Assembly: GCA_019309045.1 (NCBI GenBank)
Contig: JAFDGZ010000005.1
Location: 1-64,000, forward strand
Source of the DNA: Deltaproteobacteria bacterium
GTDB taxonomy: Bacteria; Desulfobacterota; Syntrophobacteria; BM002
Direction of reading: 5' to 3'
Length of the DNA: 64,000 nucleotides
Below are positions 1 through 9,107 of the stretch, one piece after another; positions within the stretch are counted from its first letter, which is position 1; each line of letters starts with the position of its first letter. Made by a program: the position numbers and the translations under genes. A model generated the notes under the pieces. The model ran no database searches. It saw nothing but the letters and a program-made list of their open reading frames with translations, and was not told the DNA's origin.

Positions 1-262
1 CTTTGAGGATCTTGCCGAAATCGCGCTTTGTCTGGAGCCCGTGGAGCTTGGCGTAGAAGTGAAAAATATCTCCCTTTTTGCCGCAGCCCTGGCAGAAATA
101 GATTCCTTTCGCACTGTTGAAATTGAAAGAGGCGTTTTTTTCGGCATGGAACGGGCAAACGGCTTTGTATTCCTGGCCGCCAGCAGGCTTTACTCTTGGC
201 AGGTATTTTTCGTAAAAAGTGAGGTAGTTGCCCTTAAAATGGGATTCGATGTTCTTCTTCAC
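1..262 (-). CDS. DnaG-type primase fragment, CHC2 zinc finger (partial)
   Basis: The frame is open to the left edge, so only the N-terminus is visible. It shows a CHC2-type zinc finger: CPFH, about 17 residues, then YFCQGCGKKGD, followed by an FHFYAKLHG-like helix. This is the template-binding finger of DnaG-type primases and of phage or plasmid primase-helicases. The only usable start I see is GTG at 260-262, because an in-frame TGA lies just upstream. It overlaps the 3' end of the next upstream gene by 29 bases, suggesting translational coupling. Next to excisionase-like and XRE regulators it looks like an element replication protein rather than the housekeeping primase. Confidence 0.72.
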   Translation of the reverse strand, partial: MKKNIESHFKGNYLTFYEKYLPRVKPAGGQEYKAVCPFHAEKNASFNFNSAKGIYFCQGCGKKGDIFHFYAKLHGLQTKRDFGKILK

Positions 263-923
263 CTGTTCTGCCCATGCCTTTCAGGTTAACTTCTGCCAGA
301 ACCACCCTGAGTGTTGCATATTCCAGGTGGTACGCTGCCCAATCGTCTGCAATGGTTTGATCGAGGAAATATTTCCTGGTTTCAGCATCGGCATAGCCGC
401 CTATCTCTACCTCACTTGGGACTATACCTCTGCTTAATTCCCAGTTGGCGACGGTATCTATAAACCTAACAGGAAAATGATCCACGTGTGAATTTCGGGG
501 GGTTAGAGGAGTCCCGGCAACCTCACATACTGGGTCTTGGTTTGTTCGGAAAAATTCTCGTTTGAAGTCGATAATTTGTTGAGCTACGGTTGCTCGGCAG
601 GCGTCAAGGTAATCCCGGTAGTGCCAGTCTTTGGGTTGGTACACACACTTATAGAAACTGAAATCTGTTTCTGAGCCATCGATCCTTTCGATCATGAAGC
701 ATTTTTTATGAAAAACAGGATTTTCTGAGACTCTGAATGCTTTTATTCCCGGACCGATCTTTTGAGATGCCCACCTATGGCCTGTTTTAATGAGATCCAG
801 CAAAAAATCAGAATGCTCAGGTGATAGATACTCGCCAATTTTATGTGAATGGAGAAGGTTGCTAGTAAAATCAATGATTTCTTTCTTGTTTTTAAAAGTT
901 TGGCGACCTATCCGGTATTCCAT
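234..923 (-). CDS. DUF3223 (DCL-like) domain protein
   Basis: A 229-residue protein. The N-terminal ~110 residues match the DUF3223/DCL pattern: a KIGPGI-x-F core, an NP-x(5)-CFMIERIDGS stretch and a DFSFYKCV block. The C-terminal half has NSHVDHFPVRF, resembling the VDH-x-x-P part of HNH-like motifs, so a nuclease role is conceivable but not shown. Start is ATG behind a G-rich ribosome site (AAGGGGGGC). The 3' end overlaps the primase start. DUF3223 proteins occur in mobile elements, and their biochemical function is not established to my knowledge. Confidence 0.6.
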   Translation of the reverse strand: MEYRIGRQTFKNKKEIIDFTSNLLHSHKIGEYLSPEHSDFLLDLIKTGHRWASQKIGPGIKAFRVSENPVFHKKCFMIERIDGSETDFSFYKCVYQPKDWHYRDYLDACRATVAQQIIDFKREFFRTNQDPVCEVAGTPLTPRNSHVDHFPVRFIDTVANWELSRGIVPSEVEIGGYADAETRKYFLDQTIADDWAAYHLEYATLRVVLAEVNLKGMGRTGEEEHRIPF

Positions 924-1036
924 TCATGCCCCCCTTAACCCGAAAATTTTGAAACCCAATTCGACCAAGCTACGTGGGATAAGGCCCCACCCGTACGCAG
1001 TGATGAGGAGCCTTTTTATGATGCTGCGTAAGTTTC

Positions 1037-1264
1037 TCACTTCATTTCCTCCGCCAATTTCTCTGCGACCTCAGTAGCCTGCTGGTCCTGCAGGCTTGCT
1101 AGCCACTGGTCCAAGTCTCGGCGCCGGACAAGCATGCGCCCGTTCGGCAGCCGGGCTACGGGGATCTCCCCGCTGCGCAAGAGTTTGCGAAAAGTGCGAA
1201 GGCCACAATCGCAGTAGGCAGCCCCAGTCGAGGGCTTCATCCAAGCCGGCCACTGGCAGCTCAT
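1037..1264 (-). CDS. Excisionase-like helix-turn-helix protein
   Basis: A 75-residue protein with a MerR/excisionase-type winged HTH: TFRKLLRSGEIPVARLPNGR followed by a VRRRDLDQWL helix, as in proteins that bind att sites or promoters of integrated elements. Its ATG overlaps the TGA of the upstream XRE gene (ATGA at 1261-1264), so the two are translationally coupled. No integrase is in the window, so the element continues to the left. Either recombination directionality or transcription control is possible. Confidence 0.6.
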   Translation of the reverse strand: MSCQWPAWMKPSTGAAYCDCGLRTFRKLLRSGEIPVARLPNGRMLVRRRDLDQWLASLQDQQATEVAEKLAEEMK

Positions 1265-1494
1265 AGCAGCGTTCCCAGTTCCTTTATGGTGAGACCCAGC
1301 GCTTCTGCCAGACGTCGTTGCATCGCTGGGCCAGGCGAAACAATGCCCCCTAAGATCTGCGAGAGATAACCAGGGTGGATACCTAGACGTTCTGCAAATT
1401 CGCGCAGGCTTGCGTATCCGGCACTGTAGATCTGCGCCTTCAGGCTGAGGCGCCGCCTTCTTGGGATAGTCTCCTGCATTGCCACGGTGCTCAT
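1261..1494 (-). CDS. XRE-family transcriptional regulator
   Basis: A 77-residue protein that is nearly all one HTH_3 domain: LREFAERLGIHPGYLSQIL is a clear recognition-helix region, followed by AEALGLTIKEL. Such small XRE proteins commonly repress element genes. The ATG follows CGGGAGAATGAA, and this ribosome site sits directly after the terminator hairpin of the preceding gene. It is coupled to the excisionase-like gene through a 4-base overlap. Confidence 0.7.
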   Translation of the reverse strand: MSTVAMQETIPRRRRLSLKAQIYSAGYASLREFAERLGIHPGYLSQILGGIVSPGPAMQRRLAEALGLTIKELGTLL

Positions 1495-1508
1495 TTCATT
1501 CTCCCGTT

Positions 1509-1542
1509 AAAATAAAAAAAGAGGCTGTATTCACACAGCCTC
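1509..1542 (-). terminator. Rho-independent terminator after the zinc-ribbon gene
   Basis: On the minus strand an 8-bp stem (GAGGCTGT pairing with ACAGCCTC, arms at 1521-1528 and 1535-1542) is followed at once by a T-rich run (1509-1520). It lies between the stop of the 1591-1971 gene and the start of the XRE gene. Confidence 0.85.
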
Positions 1543-1590
1543 CTTGTAGAAAAATTATTAAGTCTCTGTAAGGGTGTTCTAGATAACCGC

Positions 1591-1971
1591 TTACCCGTCT
1601 AAGATATCGTTAAGATATTTCTTGTCTGCCAGCATCTTTGCTTCAGGGTGACGTTGCCGCCATCTCTGGGATTTTGCTGCCTGCCTGCAGCGTTCGCTGC
1701 AATACAGCCTGCGCGGACTGGCATCCCTGGGCAGAATATTTGTGCAGCGCAAATTCGCGCATGGCCGATAGCCCTGGGCAATGAACCACTCGCGCCAGCA
1801 GCTGGCGTACTGTTTCTGTTGCACTTCTTCGATAATGCGTTCGACAACCGAGTCGGCTTCGTTCTCCGGCAGCACTTTGCGGATCTGTTTCTTGAGCTGC
1901 ACGTCGCCATTTTTGACGGTACTCTTGATGGTGATCTCTGTGACGGTTTCGGTGGTGTTCTTCGTCGACAT
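1591..1971 (-). CDS. Small zinc-ribbon protein of the mobile element
   Basis: A 126-residue protein. Residues ~1-65 are polar and charged with no motif I recognise. The C-terminal half carries C-x(4)-C then YCSERCRQ with a basic tail (RWRQRHPE), a treble-clef/zinc-ribbon arrangement like CGNR-type or phage zinc-finger proteins, suggesting nucleic-acid binding. ATG has a strong AGGAGGCAG ribosome site. It has its own promoter-like sequence near 2109-2138 and a terminator after it, so it is a single-gene unit. Function unknown. Confidence 0.55.
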   Translation of the reverse strand: MSTKNTTETVTEITIKSTVKNGDVQLKKQIRKVLPENEADSVVERIIEEVQQKQYASCWREWFIAQGYRPCANLRCTNILPRDASPRRLYCSERCRQAAKSQRWRQRHPEAKMLADKKYLNDILDG

Positions 1972-2404
1972 TGACTGCCTCCTGGTAGCAGTCCCTGGAG
2001 AAGAAAGCCTGGGGTCCGGCTGGCCAGGAAATCCAGCTTTTCGGGGGATCCATCCCTAGACCCCAGGGGTGCAGATTTCGAGTTAAAACGGGTGCAGATC
2101 AGGTGCAAAATGTAGGCAAATTGTTCTCAGTATGTCAATGCTGCTTTGCACTAAGTCATTAAAATAATTACATGCCACTGTTTTCTTTGACAATATGAAA
2201 CAGCAAAGACATCAAGGGTGATTGCGCGGAGAATACCCGGCAAAGACAGGCCATGAGGGTATGCCCGCGGTTAGGCGGCTGAATGGCCGGGGTAAAATGC
2301 TCCGCCCTGCAGGCCATCTGCACCTTGGACTCTTGAGGTCAAGTGCGGCCGGCAACCTGCAGCCCCTCACAGTGCAGTTCTGCAGTTGTTGAAGAAGCAG
2401 GGGG
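1972..2404 (-). other. Intergenic region between mobile element and TRAP operon
   Basis: Apart from the promoter and TGCACC repeats in its left half I see no gene. The part from 2204 to 2404 lies beyond the dctM stop and may contain the element boundary, but I found no convincing attachment-site repeat. Confidence 0.4.
2109..2138 (-). promoter_or_regulatory. Sigma-70-like promoter for the zinc-ribbon gene
   Basis: On the minus strand TTGACA (2133-2138), an 18-base spacer and TACATT (2109-2114). Just downstream, around 2064-2106, a TGCACC half-site occurs three times (twice as TCTGCACCC, once as TTTGCACCT), a possible operator array. Confidence 0.5.
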
Positions 2405-3688
2405 TCAACGCTGCAGGTAGAGGTGGGGTATCCACACAGACAGGGCGGGGATATAGGTGACGAGAAGAAGCACGGCGATAGCGGCCAGCACAAAAGGGAC
2501 AATGGCCCTGCTGATGCGCTCCAGAGAGATACCGGCGATGCCGCTGCTGATAAATAGACAGACCCCCAGGGGCGGGGTGGTCAATCCTATGACCAGATTG
2601 AGCACCATAATGGCGCCGAAATGGATGGGATCCACCCCTATCCTGCTGGCAAGGGGCAAGAGCACGGGCGTGAGTATAATGAGAGAGGCAGTGGTCTCCA
2701 TAAAGGTGCCCACAAAGAGCAGGAACAGGTTCAACATCAAGAGAATGGCCCAGCGGCTGCTGAACACGCCTGTCAAAGCAGTCACCAGCTTCTGAGGCAT
2801 TTCCAGGGCGGCCATGAGCCAGCCAAATATGGCTGCGTTGGCAATGATGAACATAATCACCGCCGTGACCACCACGCTTTCCAGCATCAATGCGGGCAAT
2901 TGCTTCAGGGTGAGTTCCCGGTAGACAAAACGGCCGATGACAAAGGCATACAGGACAGATACTGCAGCAGCCTCGGTGGGGGTGAAGATGCCCCCCAGAA
3001 TGCCCCCCAGAATTATTGCCGGCATGAACAGGGCCAGGAGCGCATCTTTAAAACCGCGGCCGAACCCCTTGCGGCGTTCTGCGGCGCAGTGGTCCGGCAG
3101 CTGCTTTTTGCGACTGCCGCCGTAGAGCGCCACTGCCATGAGGGCGGCTCCCACCAGGAGCCCGGGGATAATGCCTGCCAGAAACAGGGCAGCTATGGAC
3201 TGTTCGGCGGAAACCCCGTAGATGATCATGGGGATGCTTGGAGGAATGATTGGCCCCAGCGTGGATGAGGCGGCAGTAATGGCGGCGGAATAGTCCAGAT
3301 CGTAGCCCTCTTCATTCATGGCTGGGATGAGGACCGAGCCGATGGCAGCGGTATCCGCCACGGCTGCCCCGGTAATTCCCGCAAAGAACATGCTGGCCAC
3401 CACATTGACCAGGGCCAGGCCGCCGCGGATATGGCCAACGAGCACCTGGGCAAAGGACACCAGACGCCGGGTGATGCCGCCGGCATTCATCAGGGTGCCG
3501 GCAAAGACAAAAAAGGGAACGGCGAGCAGAGCAAAGGAATCCACTCCCTGAAACATCATGTGAGGCAAGAGAAGAAGGGGCGTGTGCTCGAGGGACAGCA
3601 GGCCGATCAGGGAGCTGATGCCGATGCAGAAGGCAATCGGAGCCCCGAGTATTAGCAGCAAGATGAAGCTGAGGCCTATCAAAGTCAC
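2405..3688 (-). CDS. dctM: TRAP transporter large permease DctM
   Basis: A 427-residue, very hydrophobic protein of normal DctM length. It has about a dozen membrane segments and the family's glycine/proline-rich loops (FAGITGAAVADTAAIGSVLIP and GPIIPPSIPMIIYG regions). DctM is the ion-coupled transport subunit of tripartite periplasmic transporters. Start is GTG, which overlaps the dctQ TGA as GTGA (3685-3688), so it is translationally coupled to dctQ. The substrate, probably an organic acid, cannot be read from the sequence. Confidence 0.93.
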   Translation of the reverse strand: MTLIGLSFILLLILGAPIAFCIGISSLIGLLSLEHTPLLLLPHMMFQGVDSFALLAVPFFVFAGTLMNAGGITRRLVSFAQVLVGHIRGGLALVNVVASMFFAGITGAAVADTAAIGSVLIPAMNEEGYDLDYSAAITAASSTLGPIIPPSIPMIIYGVSAEQSIAALFLAGIIPGLLVGAALMAVALYGGSRKKQLPDHCAAERRKGFGRGFKDALLALFMPAIILGGILGGIFTPTEAAAVSVLYAFVIGRFVYRELTLKQLPALMLESVVVTAVIMFIIANAAIFGWLMAALEMPQKLVTALTGVFSSRWAILLMLNLFLLFVGTFMETTASLIILTPVLLPLASRIGVDPIHFGAIMVLNLVIGLTTPPLGVCLFISSGIAGISLERISRAIVPFVLAAIAVLLLVTYIPALSVWIPHLYLQR

Positions 3689-4170
3689 TCACTGCTCCTT
3701 GTATCCAGAGTGCCCCGAGAAGAGGCCAGCCGGGCTGCAGTGTGGACCAGCATAATGAGGCCGCCGCTGGGCAGGGCAAGATAGACCAGGCCCATGGAGA
3801 CGCCCATGGCCGGAGAGTGCTGCCCCAGATTGAAAAGAGCCAGCTGCGCCCCCTTTACCGTGAAAATGATCAGAAAAACAGCAACAGGAAAAAGGCACGT
3901 CTGGCGAAGCAGTGACTGAGCCCTGGCCGGCAGGAGCGGCTGCAGGATGTCGAGTCCCATGTGGCTGCCCTTCTTGAGTGCAATGCCAGCACCGAGGAAG
4001 GTGAGCCATACCATGAGGTAGCGGGCAAGCTCCTCGGACCAGGGAAGGGAAGCAGAAATCACGTAGCGGCAAAAGACCTGGGCCAGCACAACCATGGTCA
4101 TGACCAGGAGAAGCAAACAGCAGACCCCCTGTGATATTCGATTCAAGAAGTTGCTGACAAGAGTAAGCAC
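3685..4170 (-). CDS. dctQ: TRAP transporter small permease DctQ
   Basis: A 161-residue four-helix membrane protein with the DctQ-typical WSEELARYLMVWLTFLGAG region at residues ~45-65 and a GSHMGLD stretch. It forms the membrane complex with DctM. Start is GTG behind AAAGGTGGTGCC. It ends in a GTGA overlap with dctM. A gap of 300 bases separates it from dctP. Confidence 0.9.
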   Translation of the reverse strand: MLTLVSNFLNRISQGVCCLLLLVMTMVVLAQVFCRYVISASLPWSEELARYLMVWLTFLGAGIALKKGSHMGLDILQPLLPARAQSLLRQTCLFPVAVFLIIFTVKGAQLALFNLGQHSPAMGVSMGLVYLALPSGGLIMLVHTAARLASSRGTLDTRSSE

Positions 4171-4224
4171 GGCACCACCTTTCTGCTGAAGAAGACTCGC
4201 ACCTGCTGCATGAAGCCGCAGCCA

Positions 4225-4327
4225 GATATTTCATGAACCGGCCTGACAAGAGCTTGAAAATAGTCTCTCTGACCAGGAGCAGGCTGCCAGGGTTGCGATT
4301 GCACCAGCAGGTGGTTCATGAAATATC
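4225..4327. repeat. 15-bp inverted repeat in the dctP-dctQ gap
   Basis: GATATTTCATGAACC (4225-4239) is exactly reverse-complemented at 4313-4327, giving a stem-loop with a 73-base loop. The core TTCATGAA is itself palindromic. A related pair occurs at 18316-18380, so this may be a dispersed palindromic element. It fills much of the 4171-4470 gap, which has no gene, and could affect the relative expression of dctP and dctQM. Confidence 0.7.
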
Positions 4328-4470
4328 CGGGCAAGGCAAGGCTCAGATCGCACCTCTTGGGCAGAGCTTCCACTGCAGGGACGAGCCTGTCAGAGAAATC
4401 CGGGAACGGTCTCTTACAGTCCGCATAAGGCGCCTGCTGACAACAGCATGCAGCCGGTCAGCAAGAGGGA

Positions 4471-5445
4471 CTAGGGAGTGTCCTGAATCTCCTGGATGAG
4501 AGTTTTCCCGAAGCGAGGTTCATATTTCCGGTATACGGGCTCCATGGCACGGCGGAAAAGAGTGCGATCTGGCCTGGTTACCTGCATGCCCAGGGACTGC
4601 AATTTGACCAGTGTTTCAGCCTCATTCTTCCTGATGTAGGCCTTTTCCATCTTGCCGGCTGCTGCGGCAGCGCTCAGGAAGGCCTGGCGATCCTCTGGAG
4701 AGAGGCTCTGGTACTTTTTGAGATTCATGAGCAACAGGGCAGGGGAATAGAAGTGGGCCGTGAGAGCCAGGTACTTCTGGAAGTCGTACAGTCCGTGGGA
4801 ATAGATAATATTGATGGGATTCTCCTGGCCGTCGATGGTACCCTGTTTGAGCGCGGTGAGCGCCTCTCCCCAGGCCATGGGTGTGGGGTTTGCTCCCAGG
4901 AGGCGGAAAGAATCCAGGTGTACCTCGTTTTCCATAGTGCGAATAACGAGACCCCGGCAGTCTGCAGGCTTCAATATGGGCCGCCGGTTATTGGTGAGAT
5001 TTCTGAAGCCGTTTTCCCAGAAGGCCAGTCCCTTGATGCCGGCTTTTTCCAGTTCCGCCAGCAGGGAACGTCCTATTGGGCCCTCGAGAACGTGGTCCAC
5101 ATGCGTGGTGTTGCGGAAGAGAAATGGCAGATCAACCACTGACATTTTGGGAACGAAACCTCCCAGGGGACCCGTGGAGGTGACCACCAGGTCAATGCTG
5201 CCTATCTGTAATTGTTCCACCAGCGACCGCTCGCTTCCCAATTGCTTATTGGGAAAAATGCGGATGTTGAAGCGGTTGTCAGTTTGCTGTTCCACCAACT
5301 TGACAAATTGTTCGGCACCGAGATGATACGGAGCGGTAACGCTCACGGCATGAGCAAGTCTCAGTGCCTGGGTGGCTGCCTCTGCTGTGGGTCCCCACAA
5401 GAGTACACAACAGATGGTCAACCCCACTGCGGCGATCTTTTTCAT
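4471..5445 (-). CDS. dctP: TRAP transporter substrate-binding protein DctP
   Basis: A 324-residue periplasmic binding protein. The N-terminus is a signal peptide (KK, a hydrophobic stretch, then AEA at ~22-24). The mature part shows the DctP landmarks: LRLAHA, a GSERSLVEQLQIGSIDLVVT region, and RTMEN with LGANPTPMAWGEALTALKQG. The ATG directly follows the uppS TAA, and its ribosome site AAGGAGG is embedded in the last uppS codons. Stop is TAG. It is the first gene of dctPQM. Confidence 0.92.
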   Translation of the reverse strand: MKKIAAVGLTICCVLLWGPTAEAATQALRLAHAVSVTAPYHLGAEQFVKLVEQQTDNRFNIRIFPNKQLGSERSLVEQLQIGSIDLVVTSTGPLGGFVPKMSVVDLPFLFRNTTHVDHVLEGPIGRSLLAELEKAGIKGLAFWENGFRNLTNNRRPILKPADCRGLVIRTMENEVHLDSFRLLGANPTPMAWGEALTALKQGTIDGQENPINIIYSHGLYDFQKYLALTAHFYSPALLLMNLKKYQSLSPEDRQAFLSAAAAAGKMEKAYIRKNEAETLVKLQSLGMQVTRPDRTLFRRAMEPVYRKYEPRFGKTLIQEIQDTP

Positions 5446-6186
5446 TTACGCCTCCTTTCCAAGCTGCTCACTGGTTTTGCCAAAACGGCGCTCTCGCTGT
5501 TGAAAGTCGAAGAGCGCCTCCATTAGTTGCTCTTCGCGAAAGTCGGGCCAGTACACTGGCGTGATATAAATTTCTGTGTAGGCCAGCTGCCAGAGCATGA
5601 AGTTGCTGAGGCGATATTCCCCGCTTGTGCGGATGAGCAGATCAGGGTCCGGCATGCCGCCCGTGTCGAGAAACGAGGAAAGAGTCTCTTCTCTTATATC
5701 TGCGGCTGTGAGCTGTCCAGAACTGCAGAGTGTTGCCAGGCGGCGGGCTGCTCTGACAATTTCGTCCCGACCACTGTAGCTGAGGGCCAGGTTGAGTATC
5801 ATATCTTTGTTGGCTGCAGTCTTTTGCATGGTGTCTCGCAGGAGTCGCTTCACTCTGCCCGGCAGGTCTTCTATGTTGCCCAGGGTGTTGAGACGGATGC
5901 CATTTTCGAGCATTTCAGACAATTCTGATTTCAGGTAGTCGCGCAACAGCTGCCAGAGCGCCTGAACCTCCAGGCTCGGGCGCTGCCAGTTTTCCTTGGA
6001 AAAGGCATAGAGAGTGAGCACCGGGATGCCTATCTTGCGGCAGGCACGCACAATGAGACGCACTGATTCCGCCCCCTGGCGGTGGCCCTCTATGCGAGTC
6101 AAGTTGCGTTGTTTGGCCCAGCGGCCATTGCCGTCCATAATGATGGCCAGATGCTGGGGGAGTTTTTCTAGCGTGGATGTTTTCAT
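5446..6186 (-). CDS. uppS: Isoprenyl transferase (undecaprenyl diphosphate synthase)
   Basis: A 246-residue cis-prenyltransferase that makes the C55 carrier for cell-wall synthesis. The HLAIIMDGNGRWAKQR signature at residues ~12-27 carries the catalytic Asp. Later blocks include LTLYAFSKENWQRP, ALSYSGRDEIVRA and LLIRTSGEYRLSNFMLWQ. Normal length. It follows frr in the conserved rpsB-tsf-pyrH-frr-uppS order, but cdsA and dxr do not follow. Instead the TRAP operon begins directly at its stop codon. Confidence 0.96.
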   Translation of the reverse strand: MKTSTLEKLPQHLAIIMDGNGRWAKQRNLTRIEGHRQGAESVRLIVRACRKIGIPVLTLYAFSKENWQRPSLEVQALWQLLRDYLKSELSEMLENGIRLNTLGNIEDLPGRVKRLLRDTMQKTAANKDMILNLALSYSGRDEIVRAARRLATLCSSGQLTAADIREETLSSFLDTGGMPDPDLLIRTSGEYRLSNFMLWQLAYTEIYITPVYWPDFREEQLMEALFDFQQRERRFGKTSEQLGKEA

Positions 6187-6355
6187 TTGAAAGAATCAAG
6201 GAACCTGCCGCAATAAAAATGATAGCACAAAAGAGAGGTTTTGTTCCTCAAAAGTGTGGGAAAGGCTCGATACAGCCACAAGAGACACGACTGTCTGCGG
6301 TGCAGGCCGCAATCTCAACAGGCGGCATAGTCGCAACCGCCGCCCATGGCGGCAT

Positions 6356-6913
6356 TCAGATCTCCAGGATCTCCTTCTCTTTGGCAGCACATATATCGTC
6401 GATTTCCGAGATGAACTGATCAGTAATCTTTTGAATCTCGTCCTGGGAGCGGAAGAGATCATCCTCGGATATTTCTTTTTCGTTTTTGAGCTCCTTGAGC
6501 ATCTCGTTGGCGTCCCGGCGGATGTTGCGCACGGCAACCTTGCTTTCCTCGGCCATTTTCCTGGCGATTCTGACCAGCTCTTTGCGGCGCTCCTCCGTGA
6601 GGGGAGGGATGGCAATCCTGATGACTTTGCCGTCGTTCATGGGTGTCAGTCCCAGCTCGGACTTGAGGATGGCCTTTTCGATATCGCCAATGACTGTCTT
6701 GTCCCAGGGTTGAATGACGATAAGCCGCGGTTCAGGCACAGACAGGGAAGCCATCTGCACCAGGGGTGTGAGTGTGCCGTAATAGGAAACCCGGATATTG
6801 TCCAGCAAAGAGGTGGAGGCGCGTCCAGTGCGCAGTCTGCTGTACTCGCGCTTGAGGGCCTCGATGCTCTTGGTCATTCGTTCTCTGGTTTCTGCAAAGA
6901 CTTCATCAACCAT
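6356..6913 (-). CDS. frr: Ribosome recycling factor
   Basis: A 185-residue RRF of standard length, which splits post-termination ribosomes together with EF-G. Characteristic features are LRTGRAS near residue 28, [10 protein letters not shown] at ~105-115 and [15 protein letters not shown]. The ATG overlaps the pyrH 3' end by 8 bases, so translation is coupled. About 170 bases without a gene separate it from uppS. Confidence 0.97.
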   Translation of the reverse strand: MVDEVFAETRERMTKSIEALKREYSRLRTGRASTSLLDNIRVSYYGTLTPLVQMASLSVPEPRLIVIQPWDKTVIGDIEKAILKSELGLTPMNDGKVIRIAIPPLTEERRKELVRIARKMAEESKVAVRNIRRDANEMLKELKNEKEISEDDLFRSQDEIQKITDQFISEIDDICAAKEKEILEI

Positions 6914-7634
6914 GACTTTTCCCCTCCACTAGAGTGCCCACGGGTTCGCCGCATACCGCTCTCTTGATGTTGCTCGCTGTGGTGAGATTGAAGACAATAA
7001 TGGGCATGGCATTGTCCATGGCCAGAGAGACAGCAGTGGCATCCATAACCTTCAGCTGTTTTTGCAGGACCTCCAGGTAAGTGAGCCGGTCGTATTTCTT
7101 CACACCAGCGTGGGTGGTGGGATCGGCCGGGTAGACCCCGTCGACTTTGGTGGCTTTGAGAATTACCTCAGCATGAATTTCCATGGCGCGGAGCGCAGCC
7201 GCTGTGTCAGTTGTGAAATACGGGTTGCCAGTGCCGGCAGCGAAGATCACCACACGGCCCTTCTCGAGGTGCCGAATGGCCCGGCGGCGGATATAGGGCT
7301 CGGCCACCTGTATCATGGAGATAGCGGACTGGACCCTCGTCTGGGCCCCCAGTCTTTCCAGGGCGTCCTGCAGGGCCAGAGCGTTCATAACAGTGGCCAG
7401 CATGCCCATGTTGTCTGCCAGGGCCCGGTCCATGCCGTAGGCAGCAGCAGCAACACCTCTGAAGATGTTGCCACCGCCAATGACCATGGCCACCTGGACG
7501 CCGAGATCCCCGACTTCGACAATTTCTCTGGCCACAGTGGAAATGACTTCCGGACTGATTCCGTAGGAAGCATCTCCCATAAGCGCTTCACCACTGATCT
7601 TGAGAAGAATTCGGCGGTATTTTACTCCGGCCAT
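6906..7634 (-). CDS. pyrH: Uridylate kinase
   Basis: A 242-residue UMP kinase of the amino-acid-kinase fold. It shows [56 protein letters not shown] and [13 protein letters not shown], all diagnostic. It phosphorylates UMP for pyrimidine nucleotide synthesis. It lies between tsf and frr as in most bacteria. Confidence 0.97.
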   Translation of the reverse strand: MAGVKYRRILLKISGEALMGDASYGISPEVISTVAREIVEVGDLGVQVAMVIGGGNIFRGVAAAAYGMDRALADNMGMLATVMNALALQDALERLGAQTRVQSAISMIQVAEPYIRRRAIRHLEKGRVVIFAAGTGNPYFTTDTAAALRAMEIHAEVILKATKVDGVYPADPTTHAGVKKYDRLTYLEVLQKQLKVMDATAVSLAMDNAMPIIVFNLTTASNIKRAVCGEPVGTLVEGKSHG

Positions 7635-7679
7635 GATCGGTAGATCTCACCTGTTCTGGACGGTGCAGCCAGAAACTTT

Positions 7680-8285
7680 TCAGCCTTGCTGGTCTTCTCC
7701 CAGTTGGTAGCGAACAAAACGACGTACCACTATATTCTCACCCGTCTGGGCCCGCAGTTCATTGAGGAGATCGGCAATGGTCAGGTCTGTATCCCTGACA
7801 TAGGCCTGCTCCATGAGGCACACGTCCCGATAGAATTTTGCCAGTTTACCTTCGACTATCCTGTCCACTATGTGCTCGGGTTTGCCTGACTCCAGTGCCT
7901 GGGCTCGATAGATCTCTCGCTCACGATCCACAACTGCCTGGTCGAGATCTTCACGCTGGATGGCCAGGGGATTGGTGGCTGTGATGTGCATGGCCAGATT
8001 CTTGACAAATTCTCCAAAGGGTTCACTCTTGGCAGTGAAATCTGTTTCACAATTAACTTCTACCAGAACGCCAATTTTGCCGCCGGCATGGATATAGGCG
8101 TGAATCTGGCCCTCGCTGGCTACTCTGCCAGCTCGTTTGCGGGCAACTGCCAGGCCTTTCTGGCGGAGAAAATCGACGGCCTTTTCCAGGTCACCATCAG
8201 TTTCCTGAAGCGCCGACTTGCAATCCATGATGCCGGCATTTGTTTTTTCACGAAGCTCTTTCACCATTGCTGAAGTGATCTGCAA
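7680..8285 (-). CDS. tsf: Elongation factor Ts (short form)
   Basis: A 201-residue EF-Ts, the nucleotide exchange factor for EF-Tu. The N-terminal KELREKTNAGIMDCKSAL and the VEVNCETDF motif are diagnostic. It is of the short (~200 residue) class and lacks the second core subdomain of the ~280-residue E. coli protein. The start appears to be TTG, six bases after a strong GGGAGGTGT site. The upstream rpsB ends in TAG in the same reading frame, six codons before this start. Confidence 0.96.
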   Translation of the reverse strand: MQITSAMVKELREKTNAGIMDCKSALQETDGDLEKAVDFLRQKGLAVARKRAGRVASEGQIHAYIHAGGKIGVLVEVNCETDFTAKSEPFGEFVKNLAMHITATNPLAIQREDLDQAVVDREREIYRAQALESGKPEHIVDRIVEGKLAKFYRDVCLMEQAYVRDTDLTIADLLNELRAQTGENIVVRRFVRYQLGEDQQG

Positions 8286-8303
8286 CTTACACCTCCCTGA
8301 GAA

Positions 8304-9107
8304 CTACTCTGCAACATTGACAATTTCGATTTCGGGCCCGCCCTCTTCGGCAGCAATGCTGCCTATGACTCCAGCCTGCTCTTCCACTGCCTGCTTGTCG
8401 AGTTCAGCCTGCAGTCGTTCTTCCCTTTTCTGCTTGCCCTCCAGGCAGGCGTCAGCGATTTTTGAAGAGAACAGGCGGATGGAGCGAATGGCGTCGTCAT
8501 TGCCGGGGATGACATAATCTATGGGGTCCGGGTCGCAATTGCTGTCCACCAGAGCGACAATGGGAATTTTGAGTTTGTTGGCCTCGGCTACGGCAATATT
8601 TTCCCGGCGCGGGTCTATGATAAACAAGGCCCCAGGCAGCCTTTCCATGTCAGCAATGCCGCCAAGATTTCTATCCAGTTTCATCATCTCCCGCTCCATG
8701 CGAAGGATTTCTTTCTTGGGAAATTTGTTGATGGTGCCATCCTGTTTCATTGCCTGCAGTTCTTTGAGTCGATCGATGCTCTTCTTTATCGTTTGAAAAT
8801 TGGTGAGCATTCCCCCCAACCAGCGGTGGGTGACGCGGTACATGCCGCAACGCTCACTCTCTTCCACGATGGAGTCTACTGCCTGCTTCTTGGTTCCCAC
8901 GAACAGCACGGATTCTCCGGCAGCCACAGTGTCGACAATAAACTGATAGGCAACCTTGAAAAGCCGGACGGTTTTCTGCAAATCGATAATATAAATACCG
9001 TTTCGCGCTCCAAAGATGTACGGCTTCATCTTCGGGTTCCAGCGCCGGGTCTGGTGACCGAAGTGAACACCTGATTCAAGCAACTGTTTCATAGTAACTG
9101 GCGACAT
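8304..9107 (-). CDS. rpsB: 30S ribosomal protein S2
   Basis: A 267-residue S2. The start chosen is ATG at 9107, with GAGGGAGGATATT before it, giving an [21 protein letters not shown]-terminal region; the longer frame adds 37 unrelated residues. [18 protein letters not shown] and [12 protein letters not shown] are typical. It heads the rpsB-tsf-pyrH-frr-uppS cluster. The stop is TAG, notable for an essential gene in a probable pyrrolysine user. Confidence 0.97.
   Translation of the reverse strand: MSPVTMKQLLESGVHFGHQTRRWNPKMKPYIFGARNGIYIIDLQKTVRLFKVAYQFIVDTVAAGESVLFVGTKKQAVDSIVEESERCGMYRVTHRWLGGMLTNFQTIKKSIDRLKELQAMKQDGTINKFPKKEILRMEREMMKLDRNLGGIADMERLPGALFIIDPRRENIAVAEANKLKIPIVALVDSNCDPDPIDYVIPGNDDAIRSIRLFSSKIADACLEGKQKREERLQAELDKQAVEEQAGVIGSIAAEEGGPEIEIVNVAE

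Noticed and set aside
8283-8306. Special S2-EF-Ts fusion by amber readthrough
   Set aside because: rpsB-TAG-tsf is in frame, but a one-in-three phase match between neighbours is expected by chance; kept only as a caution for the pyl case.
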